The notes beneath the pieces are model-generated. The model was not told the origin of the DNA and did not search any database. It was given only the letters and a program-made list of their open reading frames with translations. This document shows, piece after piece, positions 1 to 7,489 of a DNA stretch of 21,735 nucleotides. The stretch comes from a virus. The stretch is taken from positions 1 to 21,735 of IMG/VR virus record IMGVR_UViG_3300008450_000532; one strand, 5' to 3'. The translations under genes and the position numbers were made by a program. Numbering within the stretch: position 1 is the first letter of the stretch; each line of letters begins with the position of its first letter.

Positions 1-114
1 ACCAGATGGGCGGGGAAGTTGTTTAGCCTTCTCCTCTGGTTTTGTGTTCAAGATCTTGGATAAATCCACGGCCTTGGTTATGTCGAGATTTGAAATCTCA
101 CTCGTCATCGTCAT
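1..114 (-). CDS. Start of an unidentified late gene, cut by the window edge
   Basis: An open frame starts at an ATG whose first base is 114 and stays open to base 1, giving 38 codons that begin MTMTSEISNLDITKA and end near QLPRPSG. A second in-frame ATG lies two codons later. A purine-rich AAGAAAGAG sits about 7 to 15 bases upstream. The frame overlaps the end of the 66-residue gene by 17 bases, as is common in this tightly packed operon. The visible part is hydrophilic, with no signal peptide. The N-terminus faintly recalls phage GroES-like co-chaperonins, but this is only an impression. The remainder lies outside the window. Confidence 0.5.
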   Translation of the reverse strand, partial: MTMTSEISNLDITKAVDLSKILNTKPEEKAKQLPRPSG

Positions 115-298
115 TGTGATTGACTCTTTCTTGTAGGTCTATGATGTATAAACGTGCAGTGAGTAGACCTTTAACCTCTCCGCACATTTTCTTGTACTCC
201 GCAAAGTCTTCAGCCTTGCCATCGGCTATTGACATTTGGAGTTGGGATACTTTGTCATCTATCTTTGAAGCTAGAAGTTTTAAATACTTGTCGATCAT
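98..298 (-). CDS. Small conserved-type phage protein next to the portal gene, function unknown
   Basis: A 66-residue acidic and helical protein (MIDKYLKLLASKIDD...HNDDDE) with no cysteine cluster and no membrane segment. Its ATG overlaps the portal stop codon as ATGA (295-298), so it is probably translated by coupling with the portal. A conserved small helical protein directly after the portal is common in podovirus-like late operons. Its role is not known, and a packaging or portal accessory role would be inference from position only. Confidence 0.75.
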   Translation of the reverse strand: MIDKYLKLLASKIDDKVSQLQMSIADGKAEDFAEYKKMCGEVKGLLTARLYIIDLQERVNHNDDDE

Positions 299-2721
299 TT
301 TTTGCTCCTCATTATTTCAGCCAGCATCTTGTTTTTTTCTGCTTCGGCGTCTTGAGCCAAGCTCTGCTGATCTTTTTGCACAGTAGCTTGGATCCGCGCC
401 ATATCAACTTCTTTCTGAGTAGCAATACGCTCACGCTCAATCTGTTGTTGTGACTGCTTGAGCTGGGCATCAGTTGCATCCTTCTGAGCCTTACGCTGTG
501 CATCTTGGCCTTTGAGCTGCAACTCTTGTTGTTGCATCTGAATTAAAGGATCTTGCTGCATAGCCGCCGCCTGCTGTTGCTGGGCTTGAGCGGTATTGGC
601 CTGTAACAACTGGGCGCTTGCCTGTGCAACCAATTGAGACAGTTGCACTTCCACATCTTCTGGCAATTTCTCTTCTGGGCCGGGCATAGGTACGCCCATT
701 TGCTTCTCTATCAACTGACGATAGTGGAAGCCCAAGTGTTCGGCAATGTGAGCCTGCAAAGCCGCCATGATCTGGTTGGCCATTGGGTTCTGGCCAATGG
801 TTTTCATGATCAATGGGTCTTGCATGAACGTCTGGTGGACGGCAATGTGGGCTTGTTGATCTTGGTAGATAAACGCCTTCATTGGCTCGCCTTTTAGTGC
901 GGCCATGTTCTCGCTGATTGGGTCTTTTGGTGTCTCATCGTCAGGCAAAGGCACCAGCTTCTGGGCGTTCTTAATACCAAGGACATCAAGCATCTGCCTA
1001 TGTAACTGTGGTAGATCATAGATCTGGGGAGCTTGCTGGGACAGCTGGATCACCGCCTGATACTGAACAATCTTCTGCGCCATCGTGGCCGCATTGGGAT
1101 CGCTTACAGGGATAACATCGACTAAGTCATAGTCAGACTGTTTGGCTTTGCGAGATCCTTCTTCTGGCTGGTAAGAGTACTCAGGCGGCGTGTAGTCGCG
1201 GATGATGTCTCTTAGGAGAGCTAGCTCTTGCTTAAATGAATAGTGAATGCGCGCCTGAACAGCGGTCATGACCTTAAGCTGGCGCTCAAGGATTGCTAAC
1301 GTGGTGCCAACGGGAGAATTAGCAGACATATCGGCAACTTGGATGTCAGCAGCAGAAGCAAACTTGCGGCCTTCGTCAACGATCTTGTCTAGGAGAGAAG
1401 CCAAAACCTGTGACGGCTCTTTGTAAGGCAGAGCCATGATGTTCTCTGCAATAGTACCGCTTGGTACATCCACATCTCGCCACTCAGCTGGGCCAATTGG
1501 GGTATCGTCACCTTTAACTCTAAGTCCACGGGTTTTAAAGCCACCGGGTAGGTTAGCCAAAGTGCCGGCATCCACCAATTGACGTAGGATAGACGTACCA
1601 GACTTTGCAAATGCGCCAACCAAGTGAATTAGACCAAAACAATAGAAGCCAAAGCCGGGAACGTAGCCATAATGGACGTAGTGCTGGCGCTTGGTGTGTA
1701 ACTTATCGCCTTGTCTCCAGTTTCTGCGGATAGCCAGACACTTCATGCTTCCGTATTCAACTGTAACAATGTAAGGCAGGGCAATTCCCGTAGGTTCGCC
1801 GTCTTTGTCTGTGTGCTCGTAACCTTCAAGGTCAAGCTCTACGTTCATCTCAAGGATTTTGTAGCGGTCATCCGACAAAGCGCGGAATCCCATCTTCTCG
1901 GCAATCTTTTTCTCTACTTCGTCCAGATTGTTGTTGGGCTCACCCAAGTCAATATCGGCATAGAAGCCTGCGACCTGTAACTTACGCAGTTCATTCTCTG
2001 TTTTACGCATAACGTGCGTAACACGGGGCGATGTTTGAATGTCTGACGCGCCATAAGGGACTACCAGATCTTCAGCCGGTACAAAAATAGACGTTTGGCG
2101 GTCAAAGTTGGGATCAAAGTAGACCTTCTTAAAAGCATTACCTGAAAGACCTAAACCCCACACCATTCTTTCGTGCTCTGGGCGGAACTCTGTCATCACA
2201 TCTGTCAGTTGATAGTTCATATCGTCCTGAACACGTATGGCAGCGTCCTTTTTCTCTTGGGTTTCCTTGCCAATGATCTGGGTTTTGACCGGACCAGCAG
2301 CCGGGAAGGTGCTCATCATGATTTCAGCTTGGAATTTAACCAATGCTTCAGACAAAAGTGGGTGATAAACACCGCAAGCACCAATCCAAGGATCTGCTCG
2401 CTCTTCAATCTTCATCCCTAAGAGCTCTAAACCGTCTACATAGGTCTGCATCCAGTCTTTGCGGGAGTTGACATCATCGTCATAGTCACCAATTAGGTCA
2501 GTTACGATCCCTGTGACCACTCCACTGTCCAAATAGTCTACTAAGTTGGCGTCAAAATCATCATCTTCACCGCCATCAATCTTAATTTCCATGCCATCCA
2601 TACTAATTGTGACCTCTTCAGGGTCAACAATCTCAATTTCAATGCCGCCGTCCTCTTCAACCTCTGGCATTAAAGACTCAATACCATCTGGTGCAGCGTA
2701 AAGTGATTTTTCAATGGACAT
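295..2721 (-). CDS. Portal protein
   Basis: An 808-residue protein directly after the large terminase, which is the usual place of the portal. Portals form the dodecameric ring at one capsid vertex through which DNA is packaged and ejected. The acidic N-terminus (about 1-75) is followed by a core with WIGACGVYHPLLSEAL, EIMMSTFPAAGPVK and ERMVWGLGLSGNAFKKVYFDP (about 113-210), typical of the large portals of podovirus-like phages. The last 150 or so residues are glutamine-rich and predicted coiled coil, probably the barrel or tail-facing part. Start: ATG with AAGGA five bases upstream. The gene lies 8 bases after TerL and overlaps the next gene by ATGA. I assign it by sequence pattern and position; no single catalytic motif exists. 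Confidence 0.9.
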   Translation of the reverse strand: MSIEKSLYAAPDGIESLMPEVEEDGGIEIEIVDPEEVTISMDGMEIKIDGGEDDDFDANLVDYLDSGVVTGIVTDLIGDYDDDVNSRKDWMQTYVDGLELLGMKIEERADPWIGACGVYHPLLSEALVKFQAEIMMSTFPAAGPVKTQIIGKETQEKKDAAIRVQDDMNYQLTDVMTEFRPEHERMVWGLGLSGNAFKKVYFDPNFDRQTSIFVPAEDLVVPYGASDIQTSPRVTHVMRKTENELRKLQVAGFYADIDLGEPNNNLDEVEKKIAEKMGFRALSDDRYKILEMNVELDLEGYEHTDKDGEPTGIALPYIVTVEYGSMKCLAIRRNWRQGDKLHTKRQHYVHYGYVPGFGFYCFGLIHLVGAFAKSGTSILRQLVDAGTLANLPGGFKTRGLRVKGDDTPIGPAEWRDVDVPSGTIAENIMALPYKEPSQVLASLLDKIVDEGRKFASAADIQVADMSANSPVGTTLAILERQLKVMTAVQARIHYSFKQELALLRDIIRDYTPPEYSYQPEEGSRKAKQSDYDLVDVIPVSDPNAATMAQKIVQYQAVIQLSQQAPQIYDLPQLHRQMLDVLGIKNAQKLVPLPDDETPKDPISENMAALKGEPMKAFIYQDQQAHIAVHQTFMQDPLIMKTIGQNPMANQIMAALQAHIAEHLGFHYRQLIEKQMGVPMPGPEEKLPEDVEVQLSQLVAQASAQLLQANTAQAQQQQAAAMQQDPLIQMQQQELQLKGQDAQRKAQKDATDAQLKQSQQQIERERIATQKEVDMARIQATVQKDQQSLAQDAEAEKNKMLAEIMRSKK

Positions 2722-2729
2722 ATGTATCC

Positions 2730-4316
2730 TTAATAGTAAGAAACTTTGCGTCTAAACGAACGAACTTCATCCTCTTCGTCTGTCTGCAAGCGTATAAACC
2801 CGCCTTTTCTGAACCTTATCAGAGCCTGCGTGGCAGAGTCAACTAAGTCATCGTGGTCTGAGTTGGGGAACGCCGCCATCTCTTCCATCAACTCGTCAGC
2901 CCAGCGCGTAGCTGGTGCCCAAACCTTACCGCTGGCAAATAAATCAGATACAGAATTGATCCTGACCATCTTATCATTACCCCTTGACGGCGTAAACTCT
3001 TGCACAGGTATCCCCATTGCCCGAAGTTCATAGATCAACGGCGCTCCTGAAGCTTTGGCCTCAACGATAAAAGCATCTGGCTCCCACTCTTTGTAGTGGT
3101 TAAAGGCTTTTTCTTTTAACTCAGGGAACTCCATGCGCTTCTTAAACGCATCTAACAAGATTACATTTGCGTCATTTTGGTTCTCGTTGAGATAGAACAC
3201 ACCCCAAGTTGTACAGGCAGAATAGTCAGAGCGTTCATTCTTTGTAAACGCCGTATCCCAAGACTGGATCACAAACTCACACTTAGGCGGGTCTTCGTGT
3301 GTCCACTCCTTCCACCACTCCCTCTTAACAATCGCGCCTTGCTCTGAGGTAGGGCTTTGTTGGTACTGGGCGTTCCACTTAGAGGCAGGGAGTTCAGACT
3401 GTAAGGCGTGGAGTTCTTCTAGGCTCCAAAACTCTGGCCATAGAGGATTACCACTCGGGAGAATCGCAGGGAAGTCAATTACCTCCCAATCGTCATTACC
3501 GTCTTTGTCAATCGCAGACTGAAGGATCCGGCCAGTTAAGTCCCTCTTGGCCCAGCGTGTCATCACGACAACAATCGCACCACCCGGCTGGAGTCGTTGG
3601 CGGGGACCAGAGGTGTACCACTCGTAGACTTTATCAAAGACTGTGGGATCTCCTGCGGCCAAGGCGGCTTCTTGCTCGGAGTGGGGATCATCAATGATTA
3701 AGAGGTCAGCACCTTTTCCCGTTACCGTTCCTCCTACACCAATCGCAAAATACTCTCCGTTTTTATTGGTAGACCACCGGCCCGCCGCTTTACTGTCTGA
3801 CCTTAGATTAACATTGGGGAAGATCTTAGAGAACGGCTCACTGGCTACTAAGTTACGAACCTTACGGCCAAAGCCTACGGCCAACTCTGCGGTGTTTGAG
3901 CACTGGATGATCTTCTTACTAGGATCCCGTCCCAAAAACCAAGCCGGCAGCATATAAGAGGCAAACTCAGACTTCGTATGCCGTGGGGGCATGTTGATAA
4001 TTAACCTCTTTATTTTCCCCGTAGCGATCTCTTCGAACTTCTTAGCCATTACCTTATGGTGTCGTCCGTCAATAAACCCCGGCCACATGGCGTGGGCAAA
4101 CTTGCTGAAGTCGTCAAAGGCCTCCTCTCTCTCTTGGCTTGCCTCTAGGGCATCAAGGTCATCAAGATAAGCGGCTTGCTCGTTGGGGGGTAGGGTAAAG
4201 AACTTCTTGGCAGCGGCCTCTGCCTCTAACACTGTTATAGACAAAGCGTGAGTGATCCTCCTGACAAACAGGTCGTGCTCCTCTTGCATCTCCATCTGTT
4301 GTTTTTTATTTACCAC
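2730..4316 (-). CDS. terL: Terminase large subunit (packaging ATPase and nuclease)
   Basis: A 528-residue protein with the complete terminase layout. A variant Walker A is at MPPRHTKSE (109-117), Walker B at LLIIDD (205-210) and the coupling motif at VMTRW (250-254). The RNase H-like nuclease domain shows D353 (QSWDTAF), E419 (IVEA) and the acidic DHDDLVD (488-494). It drives DNA into the prohead and cuts the concatemer. Start: the GTG at 4316 is the first start after an in-frame stop (4332-4334), and no strong Shine-Dalgarno site precedes it. It overlaps the end of the 53-residue gene by 11 bases, so translation is probably coupled. The portal gene follows after 8 bases. Confidence 0.96.
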   Translation of the reverse strand: MVNKKQQMEMQEEHDLFVRRITHALSITVLEAEAAAKKFFTLPPNEQAAYLDDLDALEASQEREEAFDDFSKFAHAMWPGFIDGRHHKVMAKKFEEIATGKIKRLIINMPPRHTKSEFASYMLPAWFLGRDPSKKIIQCSNTAELAVGFGRKVRNLVASEPFSKIFPNVNLRSDSKAAGRWSTNKNGEYFAIGVGGTVTGKGADLLIIDDPHSEQEAALAAGDPTVFDKVYEWYTSGPRQRLQPGGAIVVVMTRWAKRDLTGRILQSAIDKDGNDDWEVIDFPAILPSGNPLWPEFWSLEELHALQSELPASKWNAQYQQSPTSEQGAIVKREWWKEWTHEDPPKCEFVIQSWDTAFTKNERSDYSACTTWGVFYLNENQNDANVILLDAFKKRMEFPELKEKAFNHYKEWEPDAFIVEAKASGAPLIYELRAMGIPVQEFTPSRGNDKMVRINSVSDLFASGKVWAPATRWADELMEEMAAFPNSDHDDLVDSATQALIRFRKGGFIRLQTDEEDEVRSFRRKVSYY

Positions 4317-4467
4317 AAGGACCCAATGCTGCTAAGTACACTTCATCACTCGGCAATTGCTTCTCAAGAGTCCAGTCGCCAATTCTCTCTAACAGCTCCC
4401 TGACCTCCTCGGGCTCCAACATCTCGGCAATAACTTCAAACCTGTTTTCGCACACAGTGATCTTCAT
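4306..4467 (-). CDS. Tiny protein between the winged-helix gene and terL, function unknown
   Basis: A 53-residue open frame, MKITVCENRF...LGPCGK. Its ATG is in an ATGA overlap with the stop of the winged-helix gene, and GAGGAA lies about six bases upstream. Its stop overlaps the terL start by 11 bases. The coupling on both sides and the good ribosome site are the main evidence. The sequence is acidic (EMLEPEEVRELLERIGDW) and probably helical, with no recognisable domain. It may simply carry ribosomes from the upstream gene into terL, which has a weak site of its own. Confidence 0.65.
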   Translation of the reverse strand: MKITVCENRFEVIAEMLEPEEVRELLERIGDWTLEKQLPSDEVYLAALGPCGK

Positions 4468-4721
4468 GGCAGGTTCCTCAAACTAATATACGAAGGTCTA
4501 ACACTGCGAGCCGAGTTCTTCGCCCGCTTACAAATCTTCAGGTCGCACAGCTTCTTCACCACACGGTGTACATTCCCGCGCCCCTTGTCTCCAGTATGAA
4601 ACATGATGTCATCTATAGAAGGACCATAACCAAAGTTCCTCCAATACTCATCTATCACAAGGAACACAGTCCTTTGCTTCTCAGTCATACACGCCCCTAC
4701 ACTTTCGTCTAATGTTCTCAT
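4464..4721 (-). CDS. LexA-type winged-helix DNA-binding protein without the protease domain
   Basis: An 85-residue protein. From MTEKQRTVFLVIDEYW (residue 12 on) it follows the LexA N-terminal DNA-binding pattern: T-x-x-Q, then GYGPSIDDIM (recognition region), then GNVHRVVKKLCDLKIC and an R-rich wing. The self-cleaving serine/lysine domain of LexA is absent, so it cannot respond to RecA as LexA does. It sits between the small and large terminase genes. The start may be residue 1 or residue 12; neither has a strong ribosome site. An 18-base palindrome ends five bases before the ATG, where an autoregulatory operator would be expected. Its targets are inferred only. Confidence 0.8.
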   Translation of the reverse strand: MRTLDESVGACMTEKQRTVFLVIDEYWRNFGYGPSIDDIMFHTGDKGRGNVHRVVKKLCDLKICKRAKNSARSVRPSYISLRNLP

Positions 4722-4724
4722 GGC

Positions 4725-4743
4725 TCTATAACACTTGTTATAG
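4725..4743. promoter_or_regulatory. Palindromic operator-like site before the winged-helix gene
   Basis: CTATAACA-CT-TGTTATAG (4726-4743) is a perfect inverted repeat with 8-base arms, preceded by T to give the 9-mer TCTATAACA. It lies five bases upstream of the ATG of the LexA-type gene and takes the place of its ribosome site. It could be a protein-binding operator. In RNA it could also form a 7-base-pair hairpin hiding the start. A near-identical palindrome lies at 14821-14839. Confidence 0.6.
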
Positions 4744-4784
4744 TACCCCCACCCCTTTTTGAATAGGAATCGTAAGGGGGGGGT

Positions 4785-5507
4785 TTACGGTAGATCAAAA
4801 TCATTGACGACCTCCGAATTTTTACTAGGGGTACCCCCCTCGTTTTTATTTGGTGATTGGATGTCAGAAACAGTATGTGGGGTGCATACGGGGGCGGTCA
4901 CGGCCTCTAGGGCGGGTACGGGTGCGGTGGGTGCGCGCGCAGGCACATCCGAAACCCCATCACCCCTGATTTCCTCCATCAATGAGACACCATCATCTAT
5001 AACAGCTGTTACAGTGCCGAGTCTCTCGAGCAGTCGTGTACGTATGTCTGTGCTCTTGCGTATTGTCGTGATCTCTTTGCGTTCTAGGAATGCTCCGACC
5101 TCGAATAGATTGCCAATCATCTGCAGTGCCTTCATCCTCTGTGCAGGTGGAAAGTCCTCATCGAGTGAGTGCTGGACAAGTTGTTGTACGAGCAGTGCCT
5201 TCAGTTGAATAGGGTTTCTGTGTTTCTCTGCCTCTAAAGCCAGTTGGTAGGCCTCGACCTCCCTCTGTATTCTCTCGTCCTTCATTAGCTCATACGGCTT
5301 ACATGCCAGTGTTCTCTTGGTGGCGTTAGGTTTATATGCCTGTCTGTATGCGTTAGCCTTAGTCTCCCCTAGTGCAACGGCATGAGCGAATGCCTTCTGC
5401 TTCCCTGTAAGTTTAGGCCTCTTGCCTTGTCCGCTACTCAATAGAGTCTCTACTGGGATCTGATTAAGCCCTTCTTTGATTTGCGCGCGTGTTAGTTTCT
5501 GAACCAT
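4785..5507 (-). CDS. Terminase small subunit-like protein
   Basis: A 240-residue protein at the head of the late operon. The segment LTGKQKAFAHAVALGETKANAYRQAY (about 34-59) matches the helix-turn-helix start of phage small terminases, which bind the packaging site and hand DNA to TerL. A helical, charged middle follows (EVEAYQLALEAEKHR...). The last 75 or so residues are proline/alanine-rich and probably disordered. The ATG at 5507 is chosen because a candidate promoter has its -10 hexamer over the other possible ATG (5546), which would add 13 residues. Neither start has a clear Shine-Dalgarno site. The assignment rests on the HTH pattern plus position before terL. Confidence 0.75.
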   Translation of the reverse strand: MVQKLTRAQIKEGLNQIPVETLLSSGQGKRPKLTGKQKAFAHAVALGETKANAYRQAYKPNATKRTLACKPYELMKDERIQREVEAYQLALEAEKHRNPIQLKALLVQQLVQHSLDEDFPPAQRMKALQMIGNLFEVGAFLERKEITTIRKSTDIRTRLLERLGTVTAVIDDGVSLMEEIRGDGVSDVPARAPTAPVPALEAVTAPVCTPHTVSDIQSPNKNEGGTPSKNSEVVNDFDLP

Positions 5508-5541
5508 AGTGTTTTCATGGGTATGAAATAAGAATGTCCCG

Positions 5542-5570
5542 AACATACCAGACCAAACTATTTAATGCAA
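5542..5570 (-). promoter_or_regulatory. Candidate promoter of the leftward late operon
   Basis: On the minus strand, TTGCAT (5565-5570) and TATGTT (5542-5547) are separated by 17 bases. Transcription would begin near 5535 and leave a leader of about 28 bases before the ATG at 5507. The hexamers are imperfect, so this is a moderate call. Confidence 0.4.
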
Positions 5571-5628
5571 ACGCCCTGACCTTTCCCGATTGTGTCCGTC
5601 TATACATATGTAACAACCAAACAATCCT

Positions 5629-5808
5629 ATGAACTACCTCTATTCCGTCCTCGGTGCTTTCCTGTTCTTTACCCTGATCTGCCTACTGGCTGAGTATCGC
5701 GACCATAAGCAACGCGCCCGAAAACGCGCTGAATACCTCAAACGCCCCTGTGTCCCATCCCCTCAACGCAAGACAAACTGTGGCCTGATCTATCCGCCCT
5801 TCCGCTGA
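5629..5808 (+). CDS. Small single-pass membrane protein
   Basis: A 59-residue frame. Residues 2-22 (NYLYSVLGAFLFFTLICLLAE) form one hydrophobic helix, followed by a strongly basic tail (YRDHKQRARKRAEYLKRPC). The positive-inside rule puts the tail in the cytoplasm. No Shine-Dalgarno site precedes the ATG, so expression is uncertain. It is divergent from the TerS-like gene and precedes the promoter of the small-gene cluster. An antisense frame of 56 codons (5683-5853, minus) covers the same DNA, but its translation looks less protein-like. A phage inner-membrane protein is plausible; a function cannot be given. Confidence 0.5.
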   Translation: MNYLYSVLGAFLFFTLICLLAEYRDHKQRARKRAEYLKRPCVPSPQRKTNCGLIYPPFR

Positions 5809-5895
5809 TCCGCCTCCAGGATTTTGGGGCAAATACGCTGCTTGTTTTGTCATTACAACACCCTAAAAATATTTTCAAATAAAACATGAAAAGTA

Positions 5896-5943
5896 TTGCA
5901 ATGGAGTCAACACATGATATAGTTAAGGCGTTATTCATGTGTT
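5896..5943 (+). promoter_or_regulatory. Promoter of the small-gene cluster with an overlapping inverted repeat
   Basis: TTGCAA (5896-5901) and TATAGT (5918-5923) lie 16 bases apart, about 50 bases before the first gene. A perfect 9-base inverted repeat, AACACATGA (5909-5917) and TCATGTGTT (5935-5943), brackets the -10 box and the expected start site, where a repressor would block RNA polymerase. The same ACATGA core occurs in two other promoters of the window. The rest of 5809-5973 is AT-rich and shows no gene on the plus strand. Confidence 0.65.
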
Positions 5944-5973
5944 AATCCCTGTAACCCACTAAGGAGAGTCCCT

Positions 5974-6099
5974 ATGAAAATTGTCTATAACAAGTTGCTA
6001 AACGGATGGTACATCGTCCGTGGAGCACATCACACGCCCATCAGTGGCCGATTCGAAACCAAGGCGCAAGCCTTGGCACACCTTAACCGCAACAAATAA
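5974..6099 (+). CDS. 41-residue protein, DUF2188-like pattern
   Basis: First gene after the cluster promoter, with AAGGAGAG five bases before its ATG. The translation (MKIVYNKLLNGWYIVRGAHH...FETKAQALAHLNRNK) shows the W-x-V ... G-x-F-x-T-K-x-x-A-x-x-H layout of small DUF2188-type domains, a short beta-hairpin followed by a helix. This resemblance is by eye. The function is unknown. It contains one TCTATAACA 9-mer (5984-5992). Confidence 0.75.
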   Translation: MKIVYNKLLNGWYIVRGAHHTPISGRFETKAQALAHLNRNK

Positions 6100-6107
6100 G
6101 GAACACC

Positions 6108-6287
6108 ATGCAAATCACGATTGAACTCAAGTGGCAATACGGCAACTGTGCCTTCTATCCAATGTGCGAAACCAGTAAGAGATTCGCGCAAATTGCAGGC
6201 ACAAAGACCCTGACCCAAGACGCCCTCCGCATCATCAAGTCAATGGGCTACACGATTAACCAAACCACTAAGGAGATTGCACTATGA
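6108..6287 (+). CDS. 59-residue hypothetical phage protein
   Basis: The ATG follows AAGGA at a spacing of about six bases, 8 bases after the previous stop, and the frame ends in an ATGA overlap with the next gene. Translation MQITIELKWQYGNCAFYPMC...TINQTTKEIAL reads as a beta-strand start, a central helix (TLTQDALRIIKSMGY) and a final strand. No known family is recognised. Position and ribosome site support it as a real member of the chain. Confidence 0.75.
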   Translation: MQITIELKWQYGNCAFYPMCETSKRFAQIAGTKTLTQDALRIIKSMGYTINQTTKEIAL

Positions 6288-6475
6288 GAAAAGAATTTAT
6301 CCTAGCCATTGCCCAGAAGAACGGATACGAAGTCTGGGCTAAATGGGACGCAGACGCTGAGATCTACGAACTATTCACCGAGCGCGAGTGCGAGTGCTAT
6401 ATCGGTGCAGTTGACGAGCTAAAAGATGCAAGACCCCTTGCCATTGATTGGATTGCGGAAAGGGAGTCAACATGA
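6284..6475 (+). CDS. 63-residue acidic hypothetical protein
   Basis: Starts in an ATGA overlap with the previous gene, with AAGGAG upstream inside that gene. The translation (MRKEFILAIAQKNGYEVWAKWDADAEIYELFTE...) is acidic, mixed strand and helix, and carries two cysteines in ECECY that do not form a zinc motif. No function is recognised. Confidence 0.75.
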   Translation: MRKEFILAIAQKNGYEVWAKWDADAEIYELFTERECECYIGAVDELKDARPLAIDWIAEREST

Positions 6476-6639
6476 TCACCATAACCATTAACACTGATAA
6501 CTCTGCATTCGAAGAGAACCCGCGCGAGATGGCTGAACTGTTAGAGCGCCTCGCGAACTATTACAGAGATTGCCAAATCCTTCCCGACACCGCCCGCGAT
6601 TCCAACGGCAACACTGTTTGCCACATTACTCAGGAGTGA
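6472..6639 (+). CDS. 55-residue hypothetical phage protein
   Basis: The ATG at 6472 is used because AGGGAG lies six bases upstream and it overlaps the previous stop by ATGA. An upstream in-frame start at 6448 has no such support. Translation: MITITINTDNSAFEENPREMAELLERLANYY..., a strand followed by a conserved-looking helix (REMAELLERLANYYRD). Small proteins beginning ITITINTDNAAF with this layout are frequent in phages of Gram-negative bacteria. Function unknown. Confidence 0.75.
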   Translation: MITITINTDNSAFEENPREMAELLERLANYYRDCQILPDTARDSNGNTVCHITQE

Positions 6640-6643
6640 ACCA

Positions 6644-6808
6644 ATGACACGCGAATACACCACCAAATTGTTAGAGATGGTAGAGGAGGGAATCCTCGAC
6701 CGCGACAACGTGATCATGGCCTGTGTGAAGTACATGAGCGAAGACGATGTGCGCGACATGATGGAGTGCAACGAATTTATCAACGAAGAAGAGGAGTCCG
6801 AAGAATGA
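6644..6808 (+). CDS. 54-residue acidic phage protein (KYMSEDDV type)
   Basis: AGGAG lies 8 bases before the ATG and the frame ends in ATGA with the next gene. Translation MTREYTTKLLEMVEEGILDRDNVIMACVKYMSEDDVRDMMECNEF... is helical and acidic. The KYMSEDDV...M...NEF segment is one I recognise from many short phage proteins of unknown function. Nothing indicates a catalytic role. Confidence 0.8.
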   Translation: MTREYTTKLLEMVEEGILDRDNVIMACVKYMSEDDVRDMMECNEFINEEEESEE

Positions 6809-6954
6809 AATACTACCGCCACATTTCCACCATGCGCGAAGAATTCCTCGCACAACGCAGGCGTGACCGCATTCAGGCAGGCTATGACTTTGTTGTCATT
6901 GTGCTAGTGCCTGTGATGATCTTTTTAATCACTGTGTTTCTGTTCGCACTATGA
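6805..6954 (+). CDS. 49-residue membrane protein
   Basis: The start is the ATG at 6805, in an ATGA overlap and with AGGAG about 8 bases upstream. The basic N-terminal half (REEFLAQRRRDRIQAGYD) is followed by one hydrophobic helix, FVVIVLVPVMIFLITVFLFAL, running to the C-terminus. This is a cytoplasmic-N, single-pass layout. It could be a small inner-membrane effector. A spanin or holin role is not supported by its place in this cluster. Confidence 0.75.
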   Translation: MKYYRHISTMREEFLAQRRRDRIQAGYDFVVIVLVPVMIFLITVFLFAL

Positions 6955-7130
6955 CACAAGCCCAGTTGATCACCCTCGGCTACAAATACGAGCGAGCAAC
7001 TGGTGCAAGGGCGCAAGCCCTGCGCCAGTGCTTTAACAACGCGCTCAGGCAGACCAAAGCCCCTGAAGTGCGCGAACACTACATCTATTCATTCAACCAA
7101 GGAAGACACGAAGCAAGGACAACACGATGA
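6951..7130 (+). CDS. 59-residue basic hypothetical protein
   Basis: ATGA overlaps at both ends (6951 and 7127-7130) place it firmly in the coupled chain, although it has no Shine-Dalgarno site of its own. The translation (MTQAQLITLGYKYERATGARAQALRQCFNNALRQ...) is helical and rich in arginine and glutamine, unlike its acidic neighbours. Nucleic-acid binding is possible from charge alone. No family is recognised. Confidence 0.75.
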   Translation: MTQAQLITLGYKYERATGARAQALRQCFNNALRQTKAPEVREHYIYSFNQGRHEARTTR

Positions 7131-7489
7131 ACCTCAACCTCAATGACGCATCCTCCGCCCTGTGCGACATCTACGACATTAAACGCGCCCTGTCAAAGAA
7201 GATCAAAAGCCAACCAAAGGACAACGAAGGCACGGACATCACCATTGGTGACTGTATTGACGATTTAGTGCTTTTCCTCGAAGGCATCTACGAGCAAGGC
7301 CACGAAGACACAAACCAACAATCCGCGCGAGAGCAGAACGTTTACCTCCGATCCGCGCTCAAGAACCTTGTTTTGTCTGCTGACCGCTATGTTGAAGACG
7401 GATCATGGATTGAGCATTTATCACTGGACATTGAATTCGCAAAAGGCATTCTCAAAGCCACCAAACCCAAGAAGGAAACCACGCAATGA
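7127..7489 (+). CDS. 120-residue hypothetical protein
   Basis: AAGGA lies about 8 bases before the ATG, with ATGA overlaps at both ends. It reads as mainly helical and acidic (DASSALCDIYDIKRALSKKIKSQ, CIDDLVLFLEGIYEQGHED, WIEHLSLDIEFAKGILKATK). There is no membrane segment or metal-binding motif. It is one of the longest members of the cluster. The function cannot be inferred. Confidence 0.75.
   Translation: MNLNLNDASSALCDIYDIKRALSKKIKSQPKDNEGTDITIGDCIDDLVLFLEGIYEQGHEDTNQQSAREQNVYLRSALKNLVLSADRYVEDGSWIEHLSLDIEFAKGILKATKPKKETTQ

Noticed and set aside
4464-4721. SOS repressor LexA
   Set aside because: Only the DNA-binding half is present. The Ala-Gly cleavage site and Ser/Lys dyad are missing, so it is not a self-cleaving LexA.
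4820-4855. Plus-strand terminator at GGGGTACCCC followed by T5
   Set aside because: It lies within the TerS-like coding region with no plus-strand gene upstream to terminate.
5683-5853. 56-codon minus-strand frame antisense to the small membrane protein
   Set aside because: Low-complexity translation and no domain. The plus-strand frame has a clear membrane helix and basic tail. Only one of them is likely real.
5738-5938. 66-codon minus-strand frame across the cluster promoter
   Set aside because: Covers the promoter and inverted repeat, has no ribosome site, and the translation looks random.
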